Assembly: GCF_013410065.1 (NCBI RefSeq)
Contig: NZ_JACCCW010000001.1
Location: 496,001-560,000, forward strand
Source: Granulicella arctica
GTDB lineage: Bacteria > Acidobacteriota > Terriglobia > Terriglobales > Acidobacteriaceae
DNA: 64,000 nucleotides
Direction: 5' to 3'
The notes below the pieces were generated by a model. It ran no database searches. It saw nothing but the letters and a program-made list of their open reading frames with translations, and was not told the origin of the DNA. A program made the position numbers and the translations under genes. Numbering within the stretch: the stretch's first letter is position 1; each line of letters opens with the position of its first letter. This document shows positions 17,870 through 26,523 of this stretch, one piece after another.

Positions 17870-20728
17870 ATGCTTTCCATAAGACGCCTCTTTGGATACA
17901 TCGTGGAAAATCTCTTTTTGCTACTCATCCTTTTCTCTTTTTCACCTCCTTTTGTCGCAAAAGCACAAAACAGTGGCACCCTCCACGGCCAGGTACTCGA
18001 CCCCACTGGAGCGTTGGTTTCGGGAGCCAGCGTGACGCTCACGCAAGAGAACAAGATAGTCACTAGTCACTCCGGCCAGGATGGGACATACCTTTTTCGC
18101 GCTCTTCCCGCCGGAAAATATTCCGTGTCCGTACAGGCGCCGGGATTTGTACTGCCTTCTAAGGTCGTCACTTCGATTGACTCTGGACAATCACGCCAGC
18201 TTAATCTCATTCTGACCATAGCCGTCGAACAGCAGAACGTGCAGGTCACCGACCAAACTAGCGGGGTCAGCGTAAACCCCGATGAGAACTCCAACGCATT
18301 AGTGATAAAAGGTAGCGACCTGGATGCTCTGTCAGACGATCCAGATCAGCTTCAGAACGAACTTCAGGCCCTCGCGGGTCCCGCTGCCGGTCCCAACGGA
18401 GGGCAAATCTATATCGACGGATTTTCCGGAGGACAGCTTCCTCCTAAATCGTCCATTCGTGAGATTCGAGTCAATCAAAATCCTTTCTCCGCTGAATTTG
18501 ATCGTATCGGCTATGGCAGGATCGAAATTCTCACGAAGCCGGGATCTGACAAGTTCTCTGGGCACGTCACCTCGTTAGCAACTGATTCCGCACTAAACAC
18601 GGGAAACCCGCTAGTGACGCAGCAACCGGCCTACTACCTTTACTTTCTTCAGGGTGATGTCAACGGTCCTCTCACCAAACAGTCTTCGTATTTCTTGAGT
18701 ATCTTCAATCTACAACGTCAAAACCAAAGCATCATCGACGCTACCAATCCTGCCAATGTTGCCACAATACTCCAGCAAGCTCTTCCGAACCCCTCATCGC
18801 TTATTTCCATAAACCCTCGCGTTGACGTTCAGGTCGGTGAGAGCAATACCCTTTCTATCCGCGACTCCTTCACTCGCTCTGTCCAGACCGGGAATGGCGT
18901 CGGAGCACTCAGTCTTGCACAGCAAGCCAACAATGCAACCAACCTTGAAAATGCCATTCAACTAAGTGACACCGTCGTCGTCAACTCACACATCATCAAC
19001 GAAACGCACTTCCAATGGAGAAGAGTCCGTAACGATCAGGTTCCCAGCTTCATCAACCCCACCATTACTGTTCAAGGTGCATTCATCAATGGAGGTAGCA
19101 ACTCGGGTACTGTCAAAGATCACCAGGACATCTTCGAGTTGCAGAACTACTCGACAGCGACTGTAAGCAAACACACCATCCGCTTTGGCACGCGCCTCCG
19201 CGCCTACCGCGATGCGAACGAATCCACCTCCGGCGCAAACGGAAACTACATCTTCCAATCCGTCTCAGAGTATCGGGCCAATACACCGACACAATATCAG
19301 GCGAATGTGATCAACAATCCTCTGGCTCGCGCCCTGCTCTTCGATGCAGCACTCTTCTACCAAGATGATTGGCGTGTAAAGCCGAACCTCACCTTCAGCT
19401 ATGGTCTTCGCTATGAAGGCCAGAACCGTATTCATAATCGCGCCGACATCGGTCCGCGCCTCGCCCTCGCATGGGCGCCTAGATATCAAGCAAACAAACC
19501 AGCGAAGACCGTCCTCCGCGCAGGCTATGGCTGGTTCTATGACCGCTTCACCGTACCTAATTCCTTCAGCTCTGCAACGGGCACACCTTACATTATTCAG
19601 ACCATCCATCAGAACGGCGTCAACCAGCAGGGTTACATCGTCAATAGCCCCGACTTCTATACTCCAGCCGCACCTGTCTCATCTACCACCCTGAGTGCAG
19701 CGGGATCATCGACGCCAACCATCTCCACCATCGATCCGCATTTCCATGCTGCGCTGAGTATGCAGGGCGGACTCGGCGTGGATCGGCAGATCGGCAAACG
19801 AAACACGGTCAACGTAACGTATCTCTACACCCGCGGCGTCCATCAATACCGCTCGAACACAGTGACCGCACCCACCTTCGACGTCGCCAACTACACCCTC
19901 ACTGGTCCTACCCCAAGCGTGTACAACAATCAGTTCCAATCCGGCGGAATCTTCAACGAGAACCAGATCATCGCCTCCTCCAACATCAGCATCCGGAAGC
20001 TTTCTCTTCACAGCTCCTACACCTACACCGAGGCGAAGAGCGACACCAGCGGCGTGACTTTCTTCCCTTCCATCGCCCAAAATCCCGGGCTGGACTACGG
20101 CCGCGCCGGCTTCGGCATTCATCATCGCTTCTTCCTGCTTGCCACCTACAATGCACCTCACGGCATTGTCATCGCTCCACTGCTTTCCGCGCAGTCTGGA
20201 ACACCATACAACATCACCATTGGAAATGACCTTACAGGCAACAATCAATTCAATGCCCGTCCCACCTATGGCACCTGTGGCGCGGCTGGCGTCGTTTCAA
20301 CTCACTACGGCTGCTTCGATACTGATCCCAGCGGGAAAGATGAGTCACTTATTCCCTTCAATGACGGAACCGGACCTGCCAACGTCGTCTTTCACATGCG
20401 TGTCAGCAAGGTCATCGGAATCGGTCCTCATATCAAAGGAGCAGCCAGCGGAGCGATGGGACCCCAGGGAGGAAACGGCAGTGTCAACGGTCGTGGACTC
20501 AGCGGCAGCCAGGCACAACCAAAACTTGATGCCACAGTCCCACGCAGATACAGCTTAACCTTTATCGCCGGAGCTCTGAACATCTTCAATATTGTCAATC
20601 GAGGCACCACGAACGGAGTCTTGAGTTCCCCACTCTTCGGCACCTCACAGACCTTGGCGAGTGGCCCCTACGGATCACCTACTCCTGGCAACCGCAGCAT
20701 TTTTATGCAAGCACTCTTCAGCTTCTAG
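17870..20728 (+). CDS. TonB-dependent receptor, Oar-like, with carboxypeptidase-regulatory-like domain
   Basis: Outer-membrane receptor/transporter of the large acidobacterial Oar-like family. Order: signal peptide ending near AKAQ, a carboxypeptidase-regulatory-like (transthyretin-fold) domain beginning LHGQVLDPTGALVSGASV, a plug domain with QIYIDGF and GYGRIEILTKPGSDKFSG, then a long beta-barrel ending in phenylalanine (MQALFSF). The substrate is unknown. The ATG at 17870 has AAGGGG 5-6 nt upstream and directly begins the signal peptide. An in-frame ATG at 17756 also has GGAG nearby but would put 38 polar residues before the signal. A glycine-rich loop lies near residue 900. It converges with the M28 peptidase gene. 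Confidence 0.85.
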   Translation: MLSIRRLFGYIVENLFLLLILFSFSPPFVAKAQNSGTLHGQVLDPTGALVSGASVTLTQENKIVTSHSGQDGTYLFRALPAGKYSVSVQAPGFVLPSKVVTSIDSGQSRQLNLILTIAVEQQNVQVTDQTSGVSVNPDENSNALVIKGSDLDALSDDPDQLQNELQALAGPAAGPNGGQIYIDGFSGGQLPPKSSIREIRVNQNPFSAEFDRIGYGRIEILTKPGSDKFSGHVTSLATDSALNTGNPLVTQQPAYYLYFLQGDVNGPLTKQSSYFLSIFNLQRQNQSIIDATNPANVATILQQALPNPSSLISINPRVDVQVGESNTLSIRDSFTRSVQTGNGVGALSLAQQANNATNLENAIQLSDTVVVNSHIINETHFQWRRVRNDQVPSFINPTITVQGAFINGGSNSGTVKDHQDIFELQNYSTATVSKHTIRFGTRLRAYRDANESTSGANGNYIFQSVSEYRANTPTQYQANVINNPLARALLFDAALFYQDDWRVKPNLTFSYGLRYEGQNRIHNRADIGPRLALAWAPRYQANKPAKTVLRAGYGWFYDRFTVPNSFSSATGTPYIIQTIHQNGVNQQGYIVNSPDFYTPAAPVSSTTLSAAGSSTPTISTIDPHFHAALSMQGGLGVDRQIGKRNTVNVTYLYTRGVHQYRSNTVTAPTFDVANYTLTGPTPSVYNNQFQSGGIFNENQIIASSNISIRKLSLHSSYTYTEAKSDTSGVTFFPSIAQNPGLDYGRAGFGIHHRFFLLATYNAPHGIVIAPLLSAQSGTPYNITIGNDLTGNNQFNARPTYGTCGAAGVVSTHYGCFDTDPSGKDESLIPFNDGTGPANVVFHMRVSKVIGIGPHIKGAASGAMGPQGGNGSVNGRGLSGSQAQPKLDATVPRRYSLTFIAGALNIFNIVNRGTTNGVLSSPLFGTSQTLASGPYGSPTPGNRSIFMQALFSF

Positions 20729-20748
20729 CCATACACGGACGCTTTTCG

Positions 20749-20779
20749 GATGATAGGCAACACGCAGTCGCCTATCATC
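20749..20779. terminator. Hairpin between convergent genes, possible bidirectional terminator
   Basis: Arms GATGATAGGC (20749-20758) and GCCTATCATC (20770-20779) are exact complements with an 11-nt loop, 20 bp after the receptor stop. No strong T-run follows on either strand. A second hairpin lies at 20898-20929 (TGCATCAA/TTGATGCA), close to the end of the convergent peptidase gene. Confidence 0.45.
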
Positions 20780-20941
20780 AAACATTACATAGGAACGAAT
20801 ATTCGCAAGTGCTCGAAGGACGCTCCACTCCTACCACCGGAGTCACTTAGTCCAAGCCTTCTCCGACCGTTTTTAACTGCGACTTGAATAACTGTCTTGC
20901 ATCAACCAAGCATAACCTTGATTGATGCATGCCGAAGCACA

Positions 20942-22612
20942 CTACCGCGAGCTAGCTTTTCGCGCCGCTTCAAATTCATCACTCGCATTCCAATGGATGG
21001 TCGCAGGCGCTGCGAGTGCCTCCCAACCTAACTCCATCCCGAAGCGATCCAATTTTGCGTTTCCGCGAAAGTCCCAATCCTCGTGATAGTTATCACTGAA
21101 GTTGTGATAATCATGCGCCGTGAAGTCTTCGTGTTGCTTGCGTCCCCAGGCAGCATCGTGTCCTTCGTAGAGATCGCCGGTTTCGATGGAAAAAGCCGGA
21201 ATGCCTACACGAGATAGACTGAAGTGGTCAGAACGATAGTAGCTGCCAGCAGAGGGCCGCGGATCGGGAACGATCGTCAGAGAAAATCGTTTCGCCGTCG
21301 CTTCGACAGTCGAGAAAAAACTTGTCCGCTGGGCTCCATTTACATTGACCTGCTGTGGAATGCCAATTGGCAAAATCATGTCATAGTTGATATCGAGCGC
21401 AATATCCCCAGCTGGAACAGGCGGATGCTGCCCCAGATACTCCGAACCAAGCAGACCCTGCTCCTCAGCAGTAACAGAGGAAAAGATGATGGAGTGCGGT
21501 GGCTTTATTCCGGATTGCGTCCAGGCATGTGCCATCTCCAGAAGCATCCCAACACCGGTAGCATTGTCCGCCGCCCCGTTGTAGATATTGTCACCTGCCA
21601 TTCCCGGCACAAAACCGAGATGGTCATAGTGTGCCGTATACAGAATGGCCTGTTCCCTGCCTCCTGCATTGACTCCTGGCAGTATGCCAACTACATTCGC
21701 CGACTGAAATGGTCGCACAGTGCTTTCAACGTGAGCCTTAAGTCGAACTGGAAGTTCTACGGCTTTAAATCCACGCTTTCCCGCAGCTTCCATCTCCACA
21801 TTCACATCCAGGCCACTCGCGGCAAACAACTTTTTTGCCACATTCAACTGAATCCAACTGGCCGCCTGCAATTGGGGATTCCTGTCGTCCCGCAGATAAG
21901 TCTTTTCACTCGTGTTCGAGTTCTTTACGACATCCCAACCGTAACTCGCAAGGTCGGTACGATGGATGATTAAGGCCCCGATTGCGCCCATTCGGGCAGC
22001 TTGCTCAAATTTGTACGTCCATCGACCATAGTAGGTCAGCGCTTCCCCACCGAAGAACTTCGGGTCAGTGGAGGGTGGGTCGCCGACGATGCAAAGTATG
22101 ACCTTCCCTTTGACGTCTACACCAGCGAAGTCATCCCACTGAAACTCAGGAGCCTGTACTCCATAGCCAACGAATACGATAGGTGCATCAATATCGATCT
22201 GTGCGGTCAATGTTCGATTGCTGACCGTATAGTCCTCCGCATAGGTCAGATCAATATTCTTCCCATCCTTTGGGACAAGAGCGAGATTAGTTTTTGATGG
22301 AATGGCATTCATCCCAACGAAGTTTATCTGCTGTAGATAGGTATTGTTATCTCCACCAGGCTTCAATCCATAGAGCGCAAACTCCGTCGCAATATACCTC
22401 GCCGCAATCTCACTCCCTCGCAGTCCCGGCCCCCGTCCCTCAAGAAGATCATCCGATAAAAATTTCACATGGGCACGAATCCTCTCGGCATCGATAGAAG
22501 TCTCCGCCGTCTTGATGGCTGGAGGAATAACCTGTGCTTGTACAGCGTTTCCTGTGCAGAAAAGCGTGGAAAGAAGTGAGACGAAAGCGGTGACCACCAT
22601 GCGCATCTTCAT
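20942..22612 (-). CDS. Secreted M28-family aminopeptidase with PA domain
   Basis: Exported zinc exopeptidase predicted to trim N-terminal residues from peptides in the periplasm or outside the cell. It has a signal peptide ending near VQAQ, a protease-associated insert (about residues 140-290) and an M28 catalytic domain. The dinuclear zinc ligands are visible in order: His in YTAHYDHLGF, Asp in AADNATGVG, the Glu pair in TAEEQGLLGSEY, Asp in INYDMILP and His in YRSDHFSLSRVG. The protein is 556 aa. AGGAG lies about 11 nt before the ATG. It is 323 bp downstream of the second TonB-dependent receptor on the same strand. Confidence 0.88.
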   Translation of the reverse strand: MKMRMVVTAFVSLLSTLFCTGNAVQAQVIPPAIKTAETSIDAERIRAHVKFLSDDLLEGRGPGLRGSEIAARYIATEFALYGLKPGGDNNTYLQQINFVGMNAIPSKTNLALVPKDGKNIDLTYAEDYTVSNRTLTAQIDIDAPIVFVGYGVQAPEFQWDDFAGVDVKGKVILCIVGDPPSTDPKFFGGEALTYYGRWTYKFEQAARMGAIGALIIHRTDLASYGWDVVKNSNTSEKTYLRDDRNPQLQAASWIQLNVAKKLFAASGLDVNVEMEAAGKRGFKAVELPVRLKAHVESTVRPFQSANVVGILPGVNAGGREQAILYTAHYDHLGFVPGMAGDNIYNGAADNATGVGMLLEMAHAWTQSGIKPPHSIIFSSVTAEEQGLLGSEYLGQHPPVPAGDIALDINYDMILPIGIPQQVNVNGAQRTSFFSTVEATAKRFSLTIVPDPRPSAGSYYRSDHFSLSRVGIPAFSIETGDLYEGHDAAWGRKQHEDFTAHDYHNFSDNYHEDWDFRGNAKLDRFGMELGWEALAAPATIHWNASDEFEAARKASSR

Positions 22613-22935
22613 TGCAGTTGCTACTCCTAAGATTACAAGATGACTGTAGATACATTCAGTCTAAACGCATGCAGATATAGAAGGGTGGCCAGCAGCATCG
22701 GTAAAGCACAACACGCTAAAGCGTGTAGCTACAGCTCGCCATGAAAACACCTTGGTCGTCACGCGCCTTTTCGTTTGATTGGCCGAAATGCACGCATTAT
22801 GGCTGCCCGATTCTGTCGATGTAAGAGCCACAATGCAAATGTTTTGGCCGTGTCATTGACACGGCCAAAACACACGCTACAGTTAGCTACAACACTATCC
22901 AACCAGATACTGACACGAACACAATCTGAGCTTCC
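22613..22935. other. Intergenic stretch with palindromes between receptor and peptidase genes
   Basis: No gene is visible. It holds two inverted repeats: ACACGCT/AGCGTGT at 22711-22726, with a central CTAAAG like the palindromes at 46.6 and 55.1 kb, and the 31-bp one at 22841-22871. The promoter of the M28 peptidase gene should lie here if that gene is transcribed separately. Confidence 0.5.
22841..22871. repeat. 31-bp near-perfect palindrome
   Basis: GTTTTGGCCGTGTCA (22841-22855), one spacer base T, then its exact reverse complement (22857-22871). It sits 65 bp past the end of the receptor gene that reads on the - strand. A hairpin formed in RNA would have to open a few central pairs. No T-run follows on the - strand, so I am unsure whether it terminates transcription or binds protein. 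Confidence 0.6.
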
Positions 22936-25900
22936 TTAGAAACTAAACTTCAACGCTCCCTGCATAATGCGTGGAGGGGCCGCGCTGATTACCTCACCAA
23001 ATGTCGAGCTACCGATATCTCCGTCGACTGAACTCGGACCATTGAACTGAGTATGGTTGAAAACATTGAACGCCTCCACACGAAACAGCAGCGCTTTCGA
23101 CTCGGTGATCGGCAGCTTCTTCGCAACAGCCATATCGAAGTTGCTCCCCCCCGGACCGTAGAAGAACCGCCGCTTGGAGTTGCCCGCAGTACCAAGCGCG
23201 TTCATGCTGAAGACTGTGGAGTCAAAGTAATTATTTCCGTTTGTTCGCGGATTGTGACTCAAGTGAAGCGCACCGCCGCTGTAATCAGGTTCGTCGATGC
23301 TGCTGTTGTTGATTCCATTCGGATTGGTCCCGATCAGGGAGTTATCTCCATTGTTGATCATAGTAATGGGGAACCCGCTTGCGAGGTGGGTAATGCCGGA
23401 GAGTGACCAGCCTCGAGTAAGCCTGCCAGGGCGAAAAAACTCGTCGAAGGGCAACTGGTACTCATAGCTAAGGACAAAATTATGTTTGACGTCGAACGAG
23501 GAGATGGCATAGCTGAGTGCAGGGTTGAATGGATTGACCTCCTCGCCAATATTCGACGATTGATCGAGCGATTTGCCATAGGTGTAAGCGGCGGCGAATT
23601 CAAGTCGGCCACTAGTATGGCGTGCACTCAGTTCAAGCGCGTTGTAGTTGGCATGGCCGATGGTCGACTGTAGGGCATTGCTGCCGAAGTTTGGTCCGAG
23701 GGGGCCGCGGGTCCCGTTCACCTGAACGCCAGCAATCGGATAATAGACCGTGTCCTCGCCACCTGCACCGCAAGTCAACGTTCCGGACTGCACTTCGCTG
23801 GCCTGACTGAGGCTAAGGCAGAGCGCTGGATTACCTGCATTAGGCTCGATCAGCACGCGCTGGCGATGGCTCGAGTTGCCAACATAGCTCACGCTGACTA
23901 CCGTATTCGATCCAGCTTGACGCTCGATGGAGAGCATCCATTCTTCGGTATACGGAGTGCGATTGTGAATGTCATATCCGGGAATGCCGCTGATCGGCTC
24001 ATACGTGCTCCAGTTGACGTTGGGATCAGGGTTGCTGCGTGAAGAGTTCAATGGCGCAAAGGTATAGGGAAAAGGTTGTCCATTATCCTGACCGTTTGCC
24101 GCGGTGATGAACGGCGTCGCAAAGAGCGGAGGCGCGGGACTAGTGTAAGTGGTGCCATAGGGCGCATTGGCTGCCAGCACGCTGATCGAAAGCGCATCGA
24201 TAGCTGTATAAAACGTCCCGAAGCTTCCCCGAACGCTGGTCGTACCCGGAGCACCCAAAATCCGTCCAAGAAAACTTCCTGGGTCATCCTGAGGCGACCA
24301 GGCGAATCCTATCCGCGGTGAAAAACTTCGGTTGCTGATCGGGGCAAGCGTGTCGGGAACGCCCGGATCGCCTGGATACAGAATGCCAGGAGGCGCTCCA
24401 GGAAACACCACCGACTGTGCACCCGCTACGAAGGTCGAAATCTGGTTGTACTTCTCCGTCCATGGGGCGACGCGATCCCAACGAAGACCGTAGTTCAGCG
24501 TGAGATTGCTGAGAACGCGCCAGCTATCCTGGGCGAAGAGACCAAAGTATTTGTTCCGAGCATAGAACGGATTGAGTTGGCTCTGGTTGTACTGGCTTGG
24601 TACGCCTACGAGGAAGTCGGCAAAATCAACCCCGGTCTCGGTCCCAGAGAAGACAAAGTTTCCATTGAACTGAGCGATAGGGTGAGCATTCACCTGATCA
24701 AGATGCGATTCCCCGCCAAACTTGATGGTGTGCGCGCCGATCACCTTGGAGAAGATATCAGTAAGTTGATACGTATTGTTAGTCTGAATAAGTTGGTTGG
24801 CTGCCGCACCAGTAGAAAAACCATTGAAGTTAAGGTTCTCAACGCTTTGTCCTTTGGGGTCGAGCGCGACGATGCTCGCACTACCGTCGGCGTTCTCAAA
24901 GCCTTGCGAGGTGAGGCTAACCCCGAGACCTCCAACCGGCTGGCCGAGATTCGTATAGTCACGCATGTAGCTGAGATGAAGCTCGTTGAACGCGGTAGCG
25001 TTGAAGGTCTTTGTATCTCCTAAAGCAATCAGTTGCGAACGGCCAGTAGTGCGGGCATCGAAGCCCGGGACGCTGGCTCCGCTCTGCGCCGTCGGATAGG
25101 GATTATCGAGGTTGAAATCATCTATGAAATAGTAGGCCGAGAGCAGGCCGAGGCGCGTGTTTCCATCGACGCGGATGCCTGCCTTATCGTCTCGAACAGT
25201 CTGGTTGAACGAGGAAGTGGCGAAACCTTCAGCGGTATTCGGAGCTGGAATATATTGCAACATACGCTGCGCTGGCGTAGACCACGCGCTCTGAGGAATG
25301 ACCGCGTTTGGAAAAACGCACTGTGCCGAGCTAGTACAGCCGGATGCGTAATACGATTCGCCGGAGGTTACGGTGTAGCCCAGCTTCTGCGTGAGGAGGT
25401 TAGCAAAATATGGACCGCCAACGGTGCCAACAAGATTGCTAGCCTGATCCAACAGATCTCCTGTGCGGTCCGCTGTTGAAGGCACGCTGATGTTACCTGT
25501 GTCGATGCCCTGCGTCTGCCGAGTTCCCTGATAGTCCGCAAAGAAGAATATCTTGTCACGGTGAATCGGGCCGCCGAAGGTGCCGCCGAATTGGTTCTGG
25601 CGGAAGGCCCCGCGCGTCGGAGAGAAGTAATTACGTGCATCCAGAGATGTATTGCGGAGAAAATCAAAAGCGCTGCCGTGGAACTGGTTGCTGCCGGATT
25701 TTGTGATCACATTAATCTGTCCACCGCTGAACTCTCCATACTCAGCATCGAAGTTGCTCGTAATGATGCGAAACTCATCGATTGCATCGAGGTTGGGCAG
25801 GATGGCAGTGCCGGCGTTGACGTCTTCTTCGACATCGCTGCCATTGACGCTGAAGTAGTTCGCGAACTCACGCTGGCCGTTGACGGAGACGGTGCCAGGG

Positions 25901-26481
25901 TTACTGATGCCGGACGGACTGAGCACCGTCGCCCCTACATCCTGCACCGTGCTGGAGGTAATCGATGTTGCAGGAGCAACACCAGCCTGCAAAGAGAGTA
26001 GGTCTGTATAACTACGTCCATTCAGAGGAACAGCGGTCATTTGCCGACCAGTAATGACTTCGCCTAGTTGCGTGCTTGTCGTTTCGACATGCAATGCGTC
26101 ATCAGTCACGCTCACTGTATCAGCGACGCTGCCAACTTCAAGCGAAGCATCAAGCGTAAGTGCTGCGCTCGTATCGAGAATAATACCGGTACGTTCATAG
26201 CCGCGGAAGCCGGGTGCCTGAACATCCAATTGGTAGCGACCGACCGGCAGCACAGGGAACGTGTAGGTCCCTTTGCCATCGCTCCGGGTCTCGTAACTGA
26301 GTCCCGTATTGATCTCGCGAACAACTACGCTAGCCTTGGCAACAACCCTTCCTGAAGGATCCTTGACCGTGCCGAAGATGCTTCCCCCAACGCTGGCCCA
26401 GGCCAAAGCAGACGATAGAACTCCGGCGAGAGTAAGAGCTTTTCCAACCTTACGTACGAAACAAACGAGTACCTTCAACAT
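22936..26481 (-). CDS. TonB-dependent receptor, Oar-like, with carboxypeptidase-regulatory-like domain
   Basis: Outer-membrane receptor of 1181 aa. Order: signal peptide ending near LAWAS, a carboxypeptidase-regulatory-like domain (SIFGTVKDPSGRVVAKASV), a plug with PLNGRSYTDLLSLQ and SGGQINVITKSGSNQFHGS, then a beta-barrel ending in aromatic residues (QGALKFSF). The plug sequence is the usual acidobacterial Oar type. The substrate is unknown. I start at the ATG at 26481, with GGAAG 5 nt upstream. A TTG at 26493 would absorb the ribosome site. It lies 42 bp after the multicopper oxidase gene on the same strand, so the two are probably co-transcribed. Confidence 0.88.
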   Translation of the reverse strand: MLKVLVCFVRKVGKALTLAGVLSSALAWASVGGSIFGTVKDPSGRVVAKASVVVREINTGLSYETRSDGKGTYTFPVLPVGRYQLDVQAPGFRGYERTGIILDTSAALTLDASLEVGSVADTVSVTDDALHVETTSTQLGEVITGRQMTAVPLNGRSYTDLLSLQAGVAPATSITSSTVQDVGATVLSPSGISNPGTVSVNGQREFANYFSVNGSDVEEDVNAGTAILPNLDAIDEFRIITSNFDAEYGEFSGGQINVITKSGSNQFHGSAFDFLRNTSLDARNYFSPTRGAFRQNQFGGTFGGPIHRDKIFFFADYQGTRQTQGIDTGNISVPSTADRTGDLLDQASNLVGTVGGPYFANLLTQKLGYTVTSGESYYASGCTSSAQCVFPNAVIPQSAWSTPAQRMLQYIPAPNTAEGFATSSFNQTVRDDKAGIRVDGNTRLGLLSAYYFIDDFNLDNPYPTAQSGASVPGFDARTTGRSQLIALGDTKTFNATAFNELHLSYMRDYTNLGQPVGGLGVSLTSQGFENADGSASIVALDPKGQSVENLNFNGFSTGAAANQLIQTNNTYQLTDIFSKVIGAHTIKFGGESHLDQVNAHPIAQFNGNFVFSGTETGVDFADFLVGVPSQYNQSQLNPFYARNKYFGLFAQDSWRVLSNLTLNYGLRWDRVAPWTEKYNQISTFVAGAQSVVFPGAPPGILYPGDPGVPDTLAPISNRSFSPRIGFAWSPQDDPGSFLGRILGAPGTTSVRGSFGTFYTAIDALSISVLAANAPYGTTYTSPAPPLFATPFITAANGQDNGQPFPYTFAPLNSSRSNPDPNVNWSTYEPISGIPGYDIHNRTPYTEEWMLSIERQAGSNTVVSVSYVGNSSHRQRVLIEPNAGNPALCLSLSQASEVQSGTLTCGAGGEDTVYYPIAGVQVNGTRGPLGPNFGSNALQSTIGHANYNALELSARHTSGRLEFAAAYTYGKSLDQSSNIGEEVNPFNPALSYAISSFDVKHNFVLSYEYQLPFDEFFRPGRLTRGWSLSGITHLASGFPITMINNGDNSLIGTNPNGINNSSIDEPDYSGGALHLSHNPRTNGNNYFDSTVFSMNALGTAGNSKRRFFYGPGGSNFDMAVAKKLPITESKALLFRVEAFNVFNHTQFNGPSSVDGDIGSSTFGEVISAAPPRIMQGALKFSF

Positions 26482-26523
26482 AGTTTCTTCCAATCTCTTT
26501 CTGGTTAAGCAAATAGCGCAGTC

